Source: Callorhinus ursinus (Eukaryota; Chordata; Mammalia; Carnivora; Otariidae). From it: 64,000 bases of DNA. The notes beneath the pieces were generated by a model that was not told the origin of the DNA, ran no database searches, and was given only the letters and a program-made list of their open reading frames with translations. Every line of letters starts with the position of its first letter. The first letter of the stretch is position 1. Shown piece by piece: positions 1 through 12,001 of the stretch. Position numbers and translations under genes: made by a program. Location of the stretch: positions 1,777,537 through 1,841,536 of the forward strand of contig NW_020312935.1 of NCBI RefSeq assembly GCF_003265705.1, written 5' to 3'.

Positions 1-755
1 TAAGGAAAGCAGCCCAGTTTGGGCAGAGAAGCTGGACTTCTTTCCTTGTCCAAGACAAAGAAGCCAAGGGTCCCCGAGAGAACCTAGCCCTGCGACAATA
101 TCACAGCCCAGATTTGCTCTTTAGGGAAACTAAAGAAAACAAAGTTAAATTGTAAAACAGACTTACTGAATTGAAATCTAAGGACAATGAAGCCAATTAC
201 GTTTCTTTAATTCAGTAAGCCTCATGGGTTTAATTAACGTAATCTTTCCTGTTTCCAATATACATGAACCACGGTTAACATTTAGGCGTATAACTTACCT
301 ACTTCATTGTATTTTTTTAAGCTCTATGTTATTTCTTTCAAACTTGGAGAAGTTTCCTCTTTCAAACTGAAGCAAGCCACAAAACATATCTAAAGAGGAG
401 ATCACTCTTTCTTAGTCTCTTTGGCAGGGAAGGGCTGGGGCAGAGAATGTTCTCGCCTTCCATATCGGATGCCTTTCTTTCTGGTTGGGAGCTGGCCTGA
501 TTTCTCCCACCGTCTTCCTGCACCCCAGCAGGGGCAGGCTCTCTGGAGAGTTACTCTTTTTGCTCAAAGTACCTCCGACAGCATTTCCAGAGCCCATCTC
601 ATGCCCCTCACGTAGCTGGGGCAGCTTGGGCCTCCCGGGGCGGAATACAGAGCCAGCGGTGGTGTGAGCTACTGCCGGGAAGAGGAGCACCGAGGTGGAA
701 GTCTCCGAGGACAAAAGAGCAGCTCTCAAAATGGTAACACGCCCTTCTTTTGCAG
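1..755 (+). other. MARVELD3: MARVELD3 intron, upstream part
   Basis: This stretch has no convincing exon. It ends in the pyrimidine-rich acceptor CCCTTCTTTTGCAG just before the first MARVEL exon. Reading frames running through it (for example from 421 or 608) are shadows or run-on of the exon frame. The upstream exons of MARVELD3 are not in the window. Confidence 0.7.
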
Positions 756-1366
756 CCTGCTGCCAGATGCTGGAGGTGCTGCTGAACTTGTTGATCCTGG
801 CCTGCAGCTGTGTGTCTTACAGTTCCACAGGGGGCTACACGGGCATCACCAGCCTGGGGGGCATTTACTACTACCAGTTCGGAGGCGCTTTCAGTGGATT
901 CGAGGGCGCCGACGGGGAGAAAGCACAGCAGCTGGACGTCCAGTTCTACCAGCTGAAGCTGCCCACGGTCACTGCGGCGATGGCCTACGGTGGAGCGCTC
1001 ACAGCCTTCTGCTGCCTCCTTGTCATCCTGGGCGTCCTGCGGGTCCCGTGGCACTGCCCCCTGTGGCTGCTGATTGAAGCCTTGTTGGACACGCTCATCG
1101 CGGGGGCCTACATCCCCGCTCTGTACTTCTACTTCCGCCACCTCTCGGCTGCCTATGCATCCCCGGTGTGCAGAGAGAGGGAGGCGCTGTACCAGAGCAA
1201 AGGGTACAGTGGCTTCAGCTGCAGTTTCCACGGGGGAGATATAGGAGCTGCCATCTTTGCTGCCCTGAGCATCGGGCTCTTTGCTCTGGGGGCTGTGCTG
1301 GCCATCCGGGGTTACCGGAAGGTCAGGAAGCTCAAAGAGAAGCCTGCAGAGATGTTGGAGTTTTAG
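756..1366 (+). CDS. MARVELD3: MARVELD3 alternative last exon A (MARVEL domain)
   Basis: This is a terminal coding exon of a tight-junction MARVEL-domain protein. It opens after TTTTGCAG with two bases that finish a split codon, then reads [17 protein letters not shown], and stops at TAG 1364-1366. About 203 residues form four hydrophobic helices: [19 protein letters not shown], a segment around [40 protein letters not shown], and [20 protein letters not shown]. The extracellular loops carry a [10 protein letters not shown] motif and the pair CRERE...SGFSC, probably a loop disulfide. The basic tail ends [10 protein letters not shown]. Known of the family: MARVELD3 works with occludin and tricellulin at tight junctions and restrains MEKK1-JNK signalling. 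The exon enters in the same phase as exon B at 5732, so the two are interchangeable ends of one protein. Confidence 0.93.
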
Positions 1367-2045
1367 GCTTTTTAAGCCGTCCTGCCACATGTCACGGTGG
1401 AAGTTACTCTGAACCAGTCTTTCACAGAATACTTGACGTGGGCCAACATCTGTATCCTGGGGAGAGCTCTGGGTTACACTGAGCGACGTTCTCTGAGGTA
1501 ATGAGTTCTAGAGTCCTCTGTTGGTGAGTGAGGAGCCAGAATGATTGAAACAGAACAAAACTGGAGGTCAGGACCCACGAGGAGAAGGCACGAGTTGCAG
1601 CAATGCACTTTCTTGCACTTTCGATTAGCTCAAGGGAGATAACCAAGTGAGTCTGAAGATCCTTATCTTCAAAGTCCTCGGAAAGCCACATACACCAGAG
1701 ACAACATTTCGGCTTGAACTTTTCTAAACACAACTGTCTTAAGCAGATGAGCCCCAAAGTTTTTCCACACTGAGGTCTCAGATCCTTCACTTCCTTAATG
1801 CTCTGGATGCAGGGTGTAGAGAAGCCGGGGAGACTGCCTGTAAGTTGGAGGTAGGCGTGGGCCGAGCAAAGAGGAATCAGATTCATTCACTGGGTTGCAA
1901 AGAAGCTATTCTAGCAAGACCCCCACAGTGACCTTGAAAACTCAGTAAGTGTTTTGTACCTCTTGTAAATGTACCATTGTATGAAAAATTAAACCCAACA
2001 TCTGGAATTCAGGATCCATCCAGAATAAAAGAATGTAAAATCTTT
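1367..2045 (+). other. MARVELD3: 3' UTR and poly(A) site of MARVELD3 exon A
   Basis: Non-coding sequence without an evident SINE follows the stop of exon A. A canonical AATAAA at 2024-2029 (with an ATTAAA-like hexamer near 1988) would end the short transcript about 660 bases after the stop. The precise cleavage site cannot be read from sequence. Confidence 0.6.
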
Positions 2046-2747
2046 CCCAATGGAAGAATGCTACTTTTGGCCAGACAACTTCATGGGTTCTTACTGCATG
2101 TTAAATTATGACTTCTGGAATATTACAGTATATTCTTTGTACAAGTGAATATGTTCTTTGCTTTACATGAATCCAAGAAAAGTCCAAAGAAAAATTTTAA
2201 GTTGGAGGTGATGCTTCTCTTTACAACATATTTTTAACAGGATTCCCTTAAATACAGGCAACTTGTCACATTTAAAAGGTGAGTTCCATTTGGGCTTAGA
2301 AAACAAAATAAATGCTTGTCTATGATTAGACAATGTCTTAAAGAATACATAAGAAAGCATAAAGAGTATTTGCTTCCAGAGAGGAGATTTTATTTTCCAT
2401 TTTAGCATAACTTGACTGCACATCTCAGTTTTATTTTAGATAAATAAAAAAAATTTATTTTCTCCCCTCTTTGTTCACATTTACAGTGCAAAGGCAGAAG
2501 TAGATGTATAATTAAGCGGAGTATTACATGATCAGCCACAAAACCAGCCTCACAGAAAGACCCCATTTATAACAAAAATCCCATGTCTGTTTTGGTCTCC
2601 ACTTCTCTCTCCAGAGCCCTCTGCTCTCTTTCCGGAGACTCGTCCCATCCCACTGTTGAGATAGCTAGCTCTGGCAGTCACCCTTGTTGTCTTCTGAGGG
2701 CTGTGAATCTTTCTGCACTGACAGCAAGGTTAGAAACACATGAGCCT

Positions 2748-2921
2748 GGGGGCGCCTGGGTGGCTCAGTCGGTTAAGTGTCTGCCTTCAGCTCAGGTCAT
2801 GATCTCAGGGTCCTGGGATCGAACCCCTGCTCAGTGGAGAGTCTGCCTTTCCCTTTGCCCCTCCCCCTGCTTGTGTGCGTGCTCTCTCTCTCAAATAAAA
2901 TCTTAAAAAAAGAAAAAAAAG
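2748..2921 (+). mobile_element. CAN-SINE in MARVELD3 intron
   Basis: GGGGCGCCTGGGTGGCTCAG head with A- and B-box-like tRNA signals. Perfect duplication GAAACACATGAGCCTG at 2733-2748 and 2922-2937. Confidence 0.95.
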
Positions 2922-3564
2922 GAAACACATGAGCCTGTTTGATATTAATAGCTAAGCCAGGCCAGGCCTGGCTGGTACTGTGTTGGTATTCAGTGGCCAT
3001 ATCCCTTCTGCAGACCCAATAGCACTGGACCTGGCAATAGACCATTACTGCTCTCCACTGTTATAGCCAGGGAGTAGTTGACAAGATCTAGATTTATTTC
3101 ATTTCAGCCTGGCAGATACATGCATGGATCATGACTCCAATGTCCCAGAAGGAAGCGTTCAGCTTCCCCCATCTTATAGCAGGGCAGTGTTCCTGTCTCC
3201 CTTCGGTGGGTGAGACATTAACCTGTGTCTGGAAGGAAAACCAAGGCAGAGAAGAGTATTGGATGTGGGGTAAAACTGCTGCCCTGAATTAGAGTGATGT
3301 TTGGGCCAATTCAGTGGCACTGCTACAGGAGGCAAGTGGCCAGTCCCTTACAGCGCCTGGGTGGAGAGTGGGCAGTTCTAATCTGATGCTATTTTCAGAT
3401 TTAAATTAGAGGAATGTAGTTCCTCAACTGTCAGAGCCTTTGGCTGCTGTGTCCCGCGGACCTCCTAGGAATTTGTGTGGGCCCAGCAGGAGTTAGGACC
3501 AGCAAGCCCAGGAGCTGGTGCCTCAAGTCTGTTAGAGAGACTGGTAGTTTGCTGCCCCGTTTTT

Positions 3565-3770
3565 TGTTTTTTTGTTTTTAAAGATTTTATTTATTTATTT
3601 GACAGAGAGAGACACAGCGAGAAAGGGAACAGAAGCAGCGGGAGTAGGAGAGAGAGAAGCAGGCTTCCCGCGGAGCAGGGAACCTGATGTGGGGCTTGAT
3701 CCCAGGATGCTGGGATCATGACCTGAGCCGACGGCAGACGCTTAACGACTGAGCCACCCACGTGCCCCTC
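3565..3770 (-). mobile_element. CAN-SINE in MARVELD3 intron
   Basis: - orientation. Perfect duplication GCTGCCCCGTTTTT at 3551-3564 and 3771-3784. Confidence 0.95.
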
Positions 3771-4629
3771 GCTGCCCCGTTTTTAAACGTTGTGGTACCC
3801 CCTAGTTTATTAGCAAGGCTTCCCGATTTCTGGGAATCCACACTTCTCATAATTTGTCCCATTTCTTAAATCTCTCACTAAGCCCCTTCCATTGTCTAAA
3901 CGTTACTGAGTAGCGTCACCATCCGCTTGCATTAACATTTTATGATTTTCGGAAATCCTTACATGTACTTGCTTTCATCGGGGCCATGTGGAGTAAGACA
4001 GGCAGGCACTACCTTCCTTTGTCAGATGAAGTGTGTGAGGCTTCGCGTCAGTGACTGGGGCAAAATCACCGGCAGCGAAGTGTGGGGACGTGAGCCTGGC
4101 GTTCCCACTCGAGGTTCATATGCTTTTCTCTTAGTTCTCTGAACCCTGGAGCATGATAGGAGACATTCTTCCAGAAGTATGCCCAAGCAGAGGCCAGGGC
4201 CTCTGTCGGTGATGAACGAAGGCTGACCTTGGACAAGAAGATACTCAGTGTCCAGTCACCTGTTGGTTCCTAAAACTCATCAGAAACCCCCAAGTGAACA
4301 GCCCACGTGTCCGACAGCTGAATAGACTGGTCAATCCACACAGTGGCGCCAGAGCCTATGTAACAAAGTCTGTGGACCCTGTGGGAGTGGATCAGAAAAC
4401 ACCTCCAGGAATAGTAAATGAACAAGACTCAGAGCAGCGTGTGTTACGTATGCTTCCTGGTGAAAAAAAAAAGCAGGGAAGGGGGGGAATGAAATGCAGA
4501 TTTGAGGCTGCTTTTATTTGCATGAAGGAACACTGGAAAGTTATATTAGGAAATAATGAAAGTGGGTGGGGGCAGAGCACAGGACGGACAGGGACAGGAG
4601 TGATTTTTCTCAGTGTATTCCTTTTTAGG

Positions 4630-5340
4630 TCATTTTATAGTTTTAAAAAAAACTTCAAAATTTGAAATAATTATAGATCCACGAAATGGTAACAAAACTA
4701 GGGCGGAGATCTTGCGCGCCCTCCATCCCGTTTTCTCCAGTGCTCCCGGTGCTCCCATCTTGCATAACCAGAGCGCGGCGCGGTCAGCAGGACACTGACG
4801 ATGCAGAGCTGTAGATCTCACCAGCTCTACTGCACTCACGTCCGGGTGCGTGCGCACACTTCCGTGCCGTTCGGTCACGTGTACATTCACATCCCCACCA
4901 CCATGATCAACTATAGAACTCCTCCATCCTCAGGCATCGCTAGGGCTCCCCCACGTCTCCCCATCCACCGACAACCATGGGTCTGGGCTCACTCTCCATA
5001 ATTGTGTCATTTTGAGACTGTTACATAAATGGAATCACACAGTGTATAACCTTTGAGCCTGGCTTTTTTCTGCTTATCATAATTCCCCTGAGAGCCATCC
5101 AAGCAGTCACGTGTCTCCGCAGCGCCTTCCCTTTGACCGCTGAGTCAAGTTTCCTCTGGTATAGAGGTACCTTACTGTTAACCCCTCCTCGCCTGTGGAA
5201 GGACATCTGGGTTTCTGATAATGAGGCTATGACAGATAAAGCTCCTGTGAGCTTTCATGTACATGGTTTTGGGTAGACTTTTAGTTTTTATTTCTTTAGG
5301 ATAACTGCTCCAGGAGTGCAGTGGCAGAGATACTGCGGAG
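4630..5340 (-). mobile_element. Old LINE fragment, antisense
   Basis: AAATGGAATCACACAGTGTA, TCTGATAATGAGGCTATGAC and CATGTACATGGTTTTGGGTA are typical antisense L1 3'-end phrases. Diverged. Confidence 0.6.
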
Positions 5341-5465
5341 ATGGTAAGTATAGGTTTCATGTTTTTTTTTTTTTGAAGAAACTGACAAAATTTTTTCCAG
5401 AGTGGCATTTTGTTTTTCGAACATACGAATATTAAAAAACAAAACAAACAAAAAACACAAAACTG

Positions 5466-5548
5466 GGGTGCCTGGCTGGCTCTGTCGGTAGGGTATATGG
5501 CTCTTGATCTCAGCGTCGTGAGTTCGAGCCCCACACTGGGCATGGAGC
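5466..5548 (+). mobile_element. Short CAN-SINE near MARVELD3 exon B
   Basis: GGGGTGCCTGGCTGGCTCTG, then GTCGTGAGTTCGAGCCCCAC and ACTTAAAC. Older short type. Confidence 0.88.
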
Positions 5549-5731
5549 CTACTTAAACATCCATCCATCCACACATACATACACACATTTAAAAAACAAA
5601 AACCAAGGATGTTAATGTTGAATTGGACCGTGTCCTGAAAACCAGGGCACCGGTGGAACCTCTCGAGTCTGACCTAGAGTTTTCCCGGGTGAGTGATGTC
5701 AGCGTTAAATCCCAAATCTCTCTCCTCCTAG

Positions 5732-6369
5732 GTGTGGTCCAGATAGTGGAGGTGATACTGAATGGGATGGTTCTCATGTGTGTCGTGGCCTCCTACTTTG
5801 TCCTTGCTGGGTTCACTTCGAGCTTTACCAGTGGTGGCGGCTTTGGGAACAACTACTATTCACCATTCGAGGGCACCGAGCTGGAGCAGGTTCGGCAGCT
5901 GGACCAGAAGTACACAGTGCTCCGGGCACCCCTGATCTATGGGGGTGTGGCAGTTTCTCTGGGTCTGGGTGTCCTCACTATGAGTGTCTTACTCCAAGGA
6001 GCCAAAAGCCTCATGGAACTGTCAGGGAAGTGGCTCCTCTTGGAGGCCGCCTTCAGCCTCCTGGCGGCGGTGAGCTACGGCGTGGGCATTGGCATTTACC
6101 TCCACGTGGCCTTGCAGATCAATTCCACAGACACCTGCAGAGCACGAGCAAGGCTCTATGCCCGCAAGGGTCTCACCTGGATGAACTGCCAAGTGGCAGG
6201 CACCGACGGGGCGGCGGCCACCTTTGCCTGTCTCCTGGTGGTGATGTACGGCACCAGCGTGGTGCTGGCCCTGCGGAGCTACCGTCGACAGAAGCACTAC
6301 AAAGAGAGCCAAGCACAGCACAGTGGCTACAGTGACGCGCCCGAATACCTGTGGTCGGGAACTCTCTAA
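5732..6369 (+). CDS. MARVELD3: MARVELD3 alternative last exon B (MARVEL domain)
   Basis: This is the second complete MARVEL-domain terminal exon. It begins after CTCCTCCTAG with two bases of a split codon, then VVQIVEVILNGMVLMC, and ends ...DAPEYLWSGTL with TAA at 6367-6369. About 212 residues have four hydrophobic helices, with a loop rich in Gly, Tyr and Phe (SGGGFGNNYYSPFEGTE) between helices 1 and 2. The pair C(RARAR)LY...MNC aligns with C(REREA)LY...FSC of exon A, as do GA..FA.L and ALRSYR/AIRGYR near the end. The two exons are therefore paralogous copies within one gene. From memory this version matches one human MARVELD3 isoform and exon A the other. The entry phase is identical to exon A. 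Confidence 0.93.
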
Positions 6370-7205
6370 GACCTTCTTCTGGAACCTAAAGGGCAATGCA
6401 CCTCCCTTGTTTCTCTCAGAAAGAGGTGTCTTTTCAAATGACACATTAGACAACTGTGGTTTTCACACACTTGAGGTTACAGATGGTCCTGTTGGTACCA
6501 ACAGAACTAAAGAGCGAGAGAAATTCAGAAAGAGAGGGGAGACAGGTCAGGGGGTAGCAGGCCCAGCACTACAGCCGAAATAATCTTGCCTGGTATAACT
6601 AAAGTCATGACAAGAAATATGCCATTGCTCCCCATGTTGGGTCCCAGGGGAATGATTTTAAAGCAGTTGTATGATTGAATTCTAAATGAGTGGTAACATT
6701 CTGACTCTCCTAGAAGGAAGCCGCCATGACTGCCTGGGGCCCAGGGAGCCTTACTCCCTTCAAGATGGGAGGCAGGATTCCTGAAACATAAAGAGAGATG
6801 CCGGTAGCATGCATGGTCCGCCTCAGGATCCCTGTAGTCAGGCTGAGAGAAAAAGGTTTTTGCCAGTATTCCAAGTTCCTTATTTTGTTGCAAGTCATTC
6901 ATTTGGATTTCACGTTCCTAAGATATGTTATAATTTTCTTAAATATGAGGCTTTCCAGAGAGTGAGAAATAAAATTCATGAACTTCTTAAATGTGTTATT
7001 CAACTGATTTCAAAAATAGAACAGTTAATTTTACTAGACTAGAAGGGCTTATTGGAGGCTTCCCCTTTTCTGCCTTCCCTGACAGTGCCCTCCAGAGTAG
7101 GCCTTCAAAGGCAGCTTGTGATCTCTCATGACCCTGGATTGTTTTCATAATGTAATAGATCATTAACACTGAATATTAAAAAATAAAGTTCTTTCAATTA
7201 TTTTA
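6370..7205 (+). other. MARVELD3: 3' UTR and poly(A) site of MARVELD3 exon B
   Basis: Non-coding sequence runs from the exon B stop to a canonical AATAAA at 7182-7187, followed by a T-rich stretch. This gives a 3' UTR of roughly 0.8 kb. The next SINE begins just after, at about 7230. Confidence 0.65.
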
Positions 7206-7229
7206 ACCTCAAGTTTTATAGCTGTTCTT

Positions 7230-7421
7230 TTTTTTTTTTTTGAAAGATTTTATTTATTTATTTGAGAGAGAGAGAGAGAGCACATGAGAGGGGGGAGGGT
7301 CAGAGGGAGAAGCAGACTCCCCGCCGAGCAGGGAGCCCGATGTGGGACTCGATCCCGGGACTCCAGGATCATGACCTGAGCCGAAGGCAGTCGCTTAACC
7401 GACTGAGCCACCCAGGCGCCC
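7230..7421 (-). mobile_element. CAN-SINE just after MARVELD3 poly(A) site
   Basis: - orientation 'CTCCAGG' subfamily copy. TAGCTGTTCTT at 7219-7229 and 7422-7432. Confidence 0.94.
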
Positions 7422-8455
7422 TAGCTGTTCTTATACTTTATGACTGGTCTGATTTTCAGTTCATGTTGGGCACACCTCAAAATACACACGCCCTTATCAT
7501 AAAGTTTTTCCCTAATTGCCCTCTTGCTTTTCAGCAGCTAGTCCTTTTTCCCCCATAATATCAGTTTGACTTTCATATTATAAATGAGGTTAAGCTATTA
7601 ATAAATTAAAATTTTAGTACATTTCTAAAAACAATATTTTTCCACAATGCAGTTCTGACATCATTTTCGGATTCTCTAATTTCTGGTTAGAAACCAGCAA
7701 ATGTACGCCTCTTTCAACATAGACCAAAATGGCTGTTGAAAGAAAATTAAGTCAGTGTCATTTTCCCCCTCTGCACCCTCCAACTACTCTCCTCCCTGGA
7801 ACATACCACTTTTCCTCTCCTCTCAAATCCTTTCAACAGCTCTTTCTCACGGAACCTCTTCAAGCCGAGAGGTCGAAACCAAACCTCATACAGAAATGGG
7901 AAAATGTCTAATTGTACTTCTCTAAGAAGTAAAGCTTGGAGGGAAATAATAATCAACTGAGAATCTACATTATTGGGGTTAACATACAAACACCTGTGCC
8001 ACGGAGAAGCGCTTCCTCTCTCACCCTCAGCCTTGAGGCAGTGGCCAGAGTCCCCCAGTTTTCACCGAGTGGTAGACAGGATGTTTAACAGCCGCGGAAA
8101 TCAACCCATTCATTCCTCACACACTCCCCCATAAGACTATCCTTCTCCCAGCCCTTCTCAACTAGGATTCTTCCCGGAGACATGTCCCTACGTCTGGGTC
8201 TTACGCTCGATAAAACGGGGACTCTGGCCCATCTAGGCCCCAGCGCTGTGCCTGGGGCGGCGACGCTCCTGCTCCGGAAGCTCCCCTCCTCCTGAGGGAT
8301 CGGAGGCCATCCATCACTGTAATCATAACCTTCCACCCGTGGAGTTTCATCACGTCCAAAGGCCTGAGCAAACCTCGTCTTATTTACTACCGCTTATCTG
8401 ATAGGCAAGTCAGGATTTATTGTTCACTCGTTACAGATGTTAAGTGGCTTACCTA

Positions 8456-8657
8456 GGGGCGCCTGGCTGGCTCAGTCGTTAGGCATCTGCCTTTGGCTCA
8501 GGTCATGATCCCAGGGTCCTGGAATCGGGCCCGCGTCGGGATCTCTGCTCAGCGGGAAGCCTGCTTCTCCTTCTCCCACTCCCCCTGCTTGTGTTCCTTC
8601 TCTCTCTGTGTCTCCCTCTGTCAAATAAATAAAAATAAAATCTTAAAAAAAAAAAAA
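8456..8657 (+). mobile_element. CAN-SINE in intergenic gap
   Basis: Full + copy. Perfect duplication AAGTGGCTTACCTA at 8442-8455 and 8658-8671. Confidence 0.95.
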
Positions 8658-8845
8658 AAGTGGCTTACCTAACAGCTGACGTTCTGTTGACGGCTCACCA
8701 TTTGCCAGGCCCAGCACTGGGCTAAGGCAGCATTTGCACTGTCTCATTCAAGCTCACAACTAACTGCTGGGGGGAGATGGTATTATTTCCATTTAGCAGT
8801 TGAGGAAAACGGAGTCTTAGGTTACTTAACTTGCCTAAAGTCAAT

Positions 8846-9001
8846 TTTTTTTTAAGAGAGGGAGAGAAAGAATCTTAAGTAGGTTCCATGCCCAACATGG
8901 AGGCTGATGTGGGGCTTGATCTCATGACCATGAGATGACCTGAGCCAAAAATCAAGAGTTGGACACTTAACCGACTGAGCCACCCACCACCCAGGTGGCC
9001 C
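8846..9001 (-). mobile_element. Older CAN-SINE in intergenic gap
   Basis: - orientation with TTAAGAGAGGGAGAGAAAGA and GACTGAGCCACCCACC. Diverged. Confidence 0.85.
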
Positions 9002-9686
9002 TAGTCAAATCTTTTTAAGTAGTAGAGACAAAACTTACCCAGTATGTTCAGAACATGTTCTGAGAGACTAACACATTCTTTTGGCTTTTGTTGTACCAGG
9101 GACTATCACACGAGGCAGAGAACACATTCAGAGGACTTGACTTCTGCCGCCCTGGAGTGGGGAGGGGAGTGTCTCAGAGAACTGAGGCACTAAAGCACAT
9201 AGATGGTGGCTCTGAGCCCAGCATATGCAGGTGCTAACGAACAGCTGATGTACCAAAGTTTTAAAATGTTCATTCTGTTAGATAAGGAGGAAACCTGCAA
9301 AATGATTTCAATTGGCTTTTATTTAGAGAAACCTAATCTTGCTTGGGAGTCCAGAGATTATGGGAGACAACCAGGGGGGGACGGAGGGGGGGGTGAAGAT
9401 TTAATTTAGAGGCTTAACTGGATTTTAAGTATTTTGTGAGTCAGAGTCAACTCCTACATCTGAGGTTCTGACACCAAACCTTTACATTAGGACAAACATG
9501 ACGACTAGATTATCCATTTGGCTCTTCTGTGTCATCATCAGCTCTGATTTAGGATCCATCAATTACTTACAACTGAGTTTCCTCTAGTCAGCCAGCAACC
9601 TGCATGCAAATAAGGACTCTTTCCTGTCTTTGGATTTATTTAAACATATAAGTCAAGTCAGAATATGTTTCTTAACATAAAAAATC

Positions 9687-9725
9687 TTTATTGCTATTTC
9701 AGCTTAAGAGGCGAAAATATTTATT
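9687..9725 (-). promoter_or_regulatory. PHLPP2: Candidate PHLPP2 poly(A) signals
   Basis: Two TTTATT hexamers on the + strand (9687-9692 and 9720-9725) are AATAAA in PHLPP2 sense. They sit at the edge of the repeat-free block, where the 3' UTR is expected to end. A second cluster at 9963-9972 is an alternative upstream choice. Confidence 0.45.
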
Positions 9726-12000
9726 CTTGCCTTAACTCATAGCTTCATAATGTCATGGAATGTAGTTTCATTTGTTATCTTCCTCTAAAGCAAACAAAAA
9801 AAAAAAAAAAAGGAAGGGGCAAGAAAAATCCTAAAGGTACTTTTGTTTAAGAAACTAATTCTATATACAAGTTAGAGAAATTACAGTTTCATGCTAAAAT
9901 ATTTATAAAATAACAGGTATTCCATTTTAAAACAAAGCCATGAAAAAGATATTCCATTTTATTTTATTTATTATTGTTGTTATCGTTATTTTTTTTTTTA
10001 CAAACAATAGATTTGCTGCAACATGCTCTGGCTCATATTATTGAATTAAAAAATTTAACACATTTCAAAAATATCAAAAATACACTATAATGAGTCTTAG
10101 GACTACAATACAACAATGATTGCACAAAACCCTAAGATATGAACTCACTGTCTGGATGACATCCACTGGCAACAGTGAGAGAAAACCCTATAGCATCTGG
10201 GAGAAGTGCGTGAAATTTAGAATACAAGGAGCTTAGGTGTGACTTAATGATCACCAAATGAAAGAAACAGCAGGATTTACTGTAGCTGCTTTCCTCAATC
10301 TAGGAAGTGCTTACCCAACTATGGGGTAAGAGTCACTAACTGGAGAGAAAGATGAACTTGCCTCCGAGACAGGGAGTCTGAAAAGGCCCCACCCAGAGGG
10401 AAGTAAAAAGTGACACGAAGCAGTTCTCTAGTGATGCTGCAGGCATCACTGAATGGCTTGGAGACTAATTATTTAATAAATGGTACATTTATCCATAACA
10501 GCCAAATGCTCCCTTATGGAGGTGTCTTCATTAATAATTATTGAGTAGATAGAGAAGGTGAGCCTGTGGCTTCCAAGTACCTGCTTTTGCTGAAGGTCTG
10601 CATGGGAAGAAAAGCAACGTTTGATATTCAGTAGCTAAACCCAACCCGGCTGGCTCCACCTCCCGGAACATTAGCACGGGCTACAGACAACTCTAATAGC
10701 ACCCAATGATTACCAAGCTGCTTGTGCTGGCTCTTCCATACACCAGAAAAATGAATTCGCCAGCTTATTGCACACATACACTCTACAGCAGTATAATAAT
10801 AACGCCCTCAGTTGTATGAGGAGTGCCAATTCAGTGACTCTCCGGTAGACTCGTAATGACATAGCGGCATTCAAACTTTCGAACGTATTTCCAATCTATT
10901 TGGATAAAAATAAGAATACAATGGCTGCCAAGACTCGTATATTTTTCTTTCTTCCATGGGACTCCTGAACTGCTCCCAGAAGCAGGAGTGATACTCTTTC
11001 ACAAATTCTCTTACAGTTCTCTATTAAATGGGAGGTACACACAGAGACCTGAGAATCACGCAGAGGCCAGACTCTCTGGGCTAGAGATCAACGGTACTCT
11101 GCCCACCGGGGGAAACACATCCTCTCGGTAAAGTCCTGGGAAGCAGATTACATTCACCTGGAGAGAGATTCCTGGATTTCACCACCTGACAACCTAATCA
11201 GATCACAGGACTGTAAATGACCTCATAGGTCAAGAGTTCTGTATGCTATTTTTGGTAATGGACTATGGCCTTTTTTACCCTCTATTTTAATACAGAGCAA
11301 TTAGAGGGAAATGAATGAAAGGAAGTTACAGAAAAGAGTTAGTTTGATACTAACTACATGAAAGCCTATATGAAAGGTTTCCAGTGCAACCTAGTGTTTC
11401 CTGAAAATAAATGTACCATGTAAAAGAACATTTGGAATTTTAGAGTTCTTCTGATGAAAAAGCAAATACTTTTGGTAAAGTCATTTCAGAACCGGGTTTC
11501 ATGGTGGTTCCAATAAGTAGAGTGGGAAACAAAGACAAGAAAAGGGCTCACAGAGATAAAGGACTATTTTTAAGAAACTATACTATGAAAGTGGTATATT
11601 CCCAAAGTAACTTTCTTCTGCAGACAGCATCAGTGTTGTGTAACTCAAAGAGTCTGCTGTCCGGAAGCAAGACGTTTCACATCACCCATCACTAATATTT
11701 TGGGCTTTTTCTTCATTTTCATTTCTCCATCATTCCCCCCCCCATTTCCCCATATAAAAATAGGGCAGCAACACAATTTGTTCCCCTTTTTCTAATGGCA
11801 GCTAAACTTTATATGAACTATTATATTCCCCGCTTCAAATCAAGACCTGAGTTGTAAAACTTTTTAGTAGCTGACCAATAGTTTGATACAGAGAAGTCAA
11901 GTTTTCCTGACAATATGGAGACTCAAACTCAGATTCTTGAGGGGTTGAACTTCAGACGGCCACTGGACTGGTATGGAATCCCCCAAGAGTGAGCCCCACT

Positions 12001-12001
<1 letters not shown>

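Larger units (their letters stand above)
2046..5731 (+). other. MARVELD3: Intron between the two alternative MARVELD3 ends
   Basis: No coding exon is seen. It holds three carnivore SINEs and an old L1 remnant (listed separately), then a short CATC/CACA-rich tract at 5558-5590. It ends in CTCTCTCCTCCTAG, a strong acceptor for exon B. A transcript reaching exon B must ignore the poly(A) signal at 2024 and skip exon A. Confidence 0.6.
7206..9670. other. Intergenic gap between convergent MARVELD3 and PHLPP2
   Basis: This gap separates the tails of the two genes. It contains three SINEs, an antisense MIR-like segment at about 8700-8835 ('CACCATTTGCCAGGCCCAGC'), a GC-richer patch at 8150-8300 with no convincing exon, and a G-run cluster at 9373-9392. 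I see no third gene. Confidence 0.55.

Noticed and set aside
608..1390. 260-codon - strand frame over MARVELD3 exon A
   Set aside because: Antisense shadow of a GC-rich coding exon; the + strand product is a clear MARVEL domain.
4294..4665. 123-codon + frame between the two MARVELD3 ends
   Set aside because: Runs through an A/G-rich tract and has no recognisable domain.
8085..8336. GC-richer patch with an 83-codon - frame in the intergenic gap
   Set aside because: No motif and no splice or poly(A) context. It looks like decayed repeat rather than an exon or CpG-island promoter.
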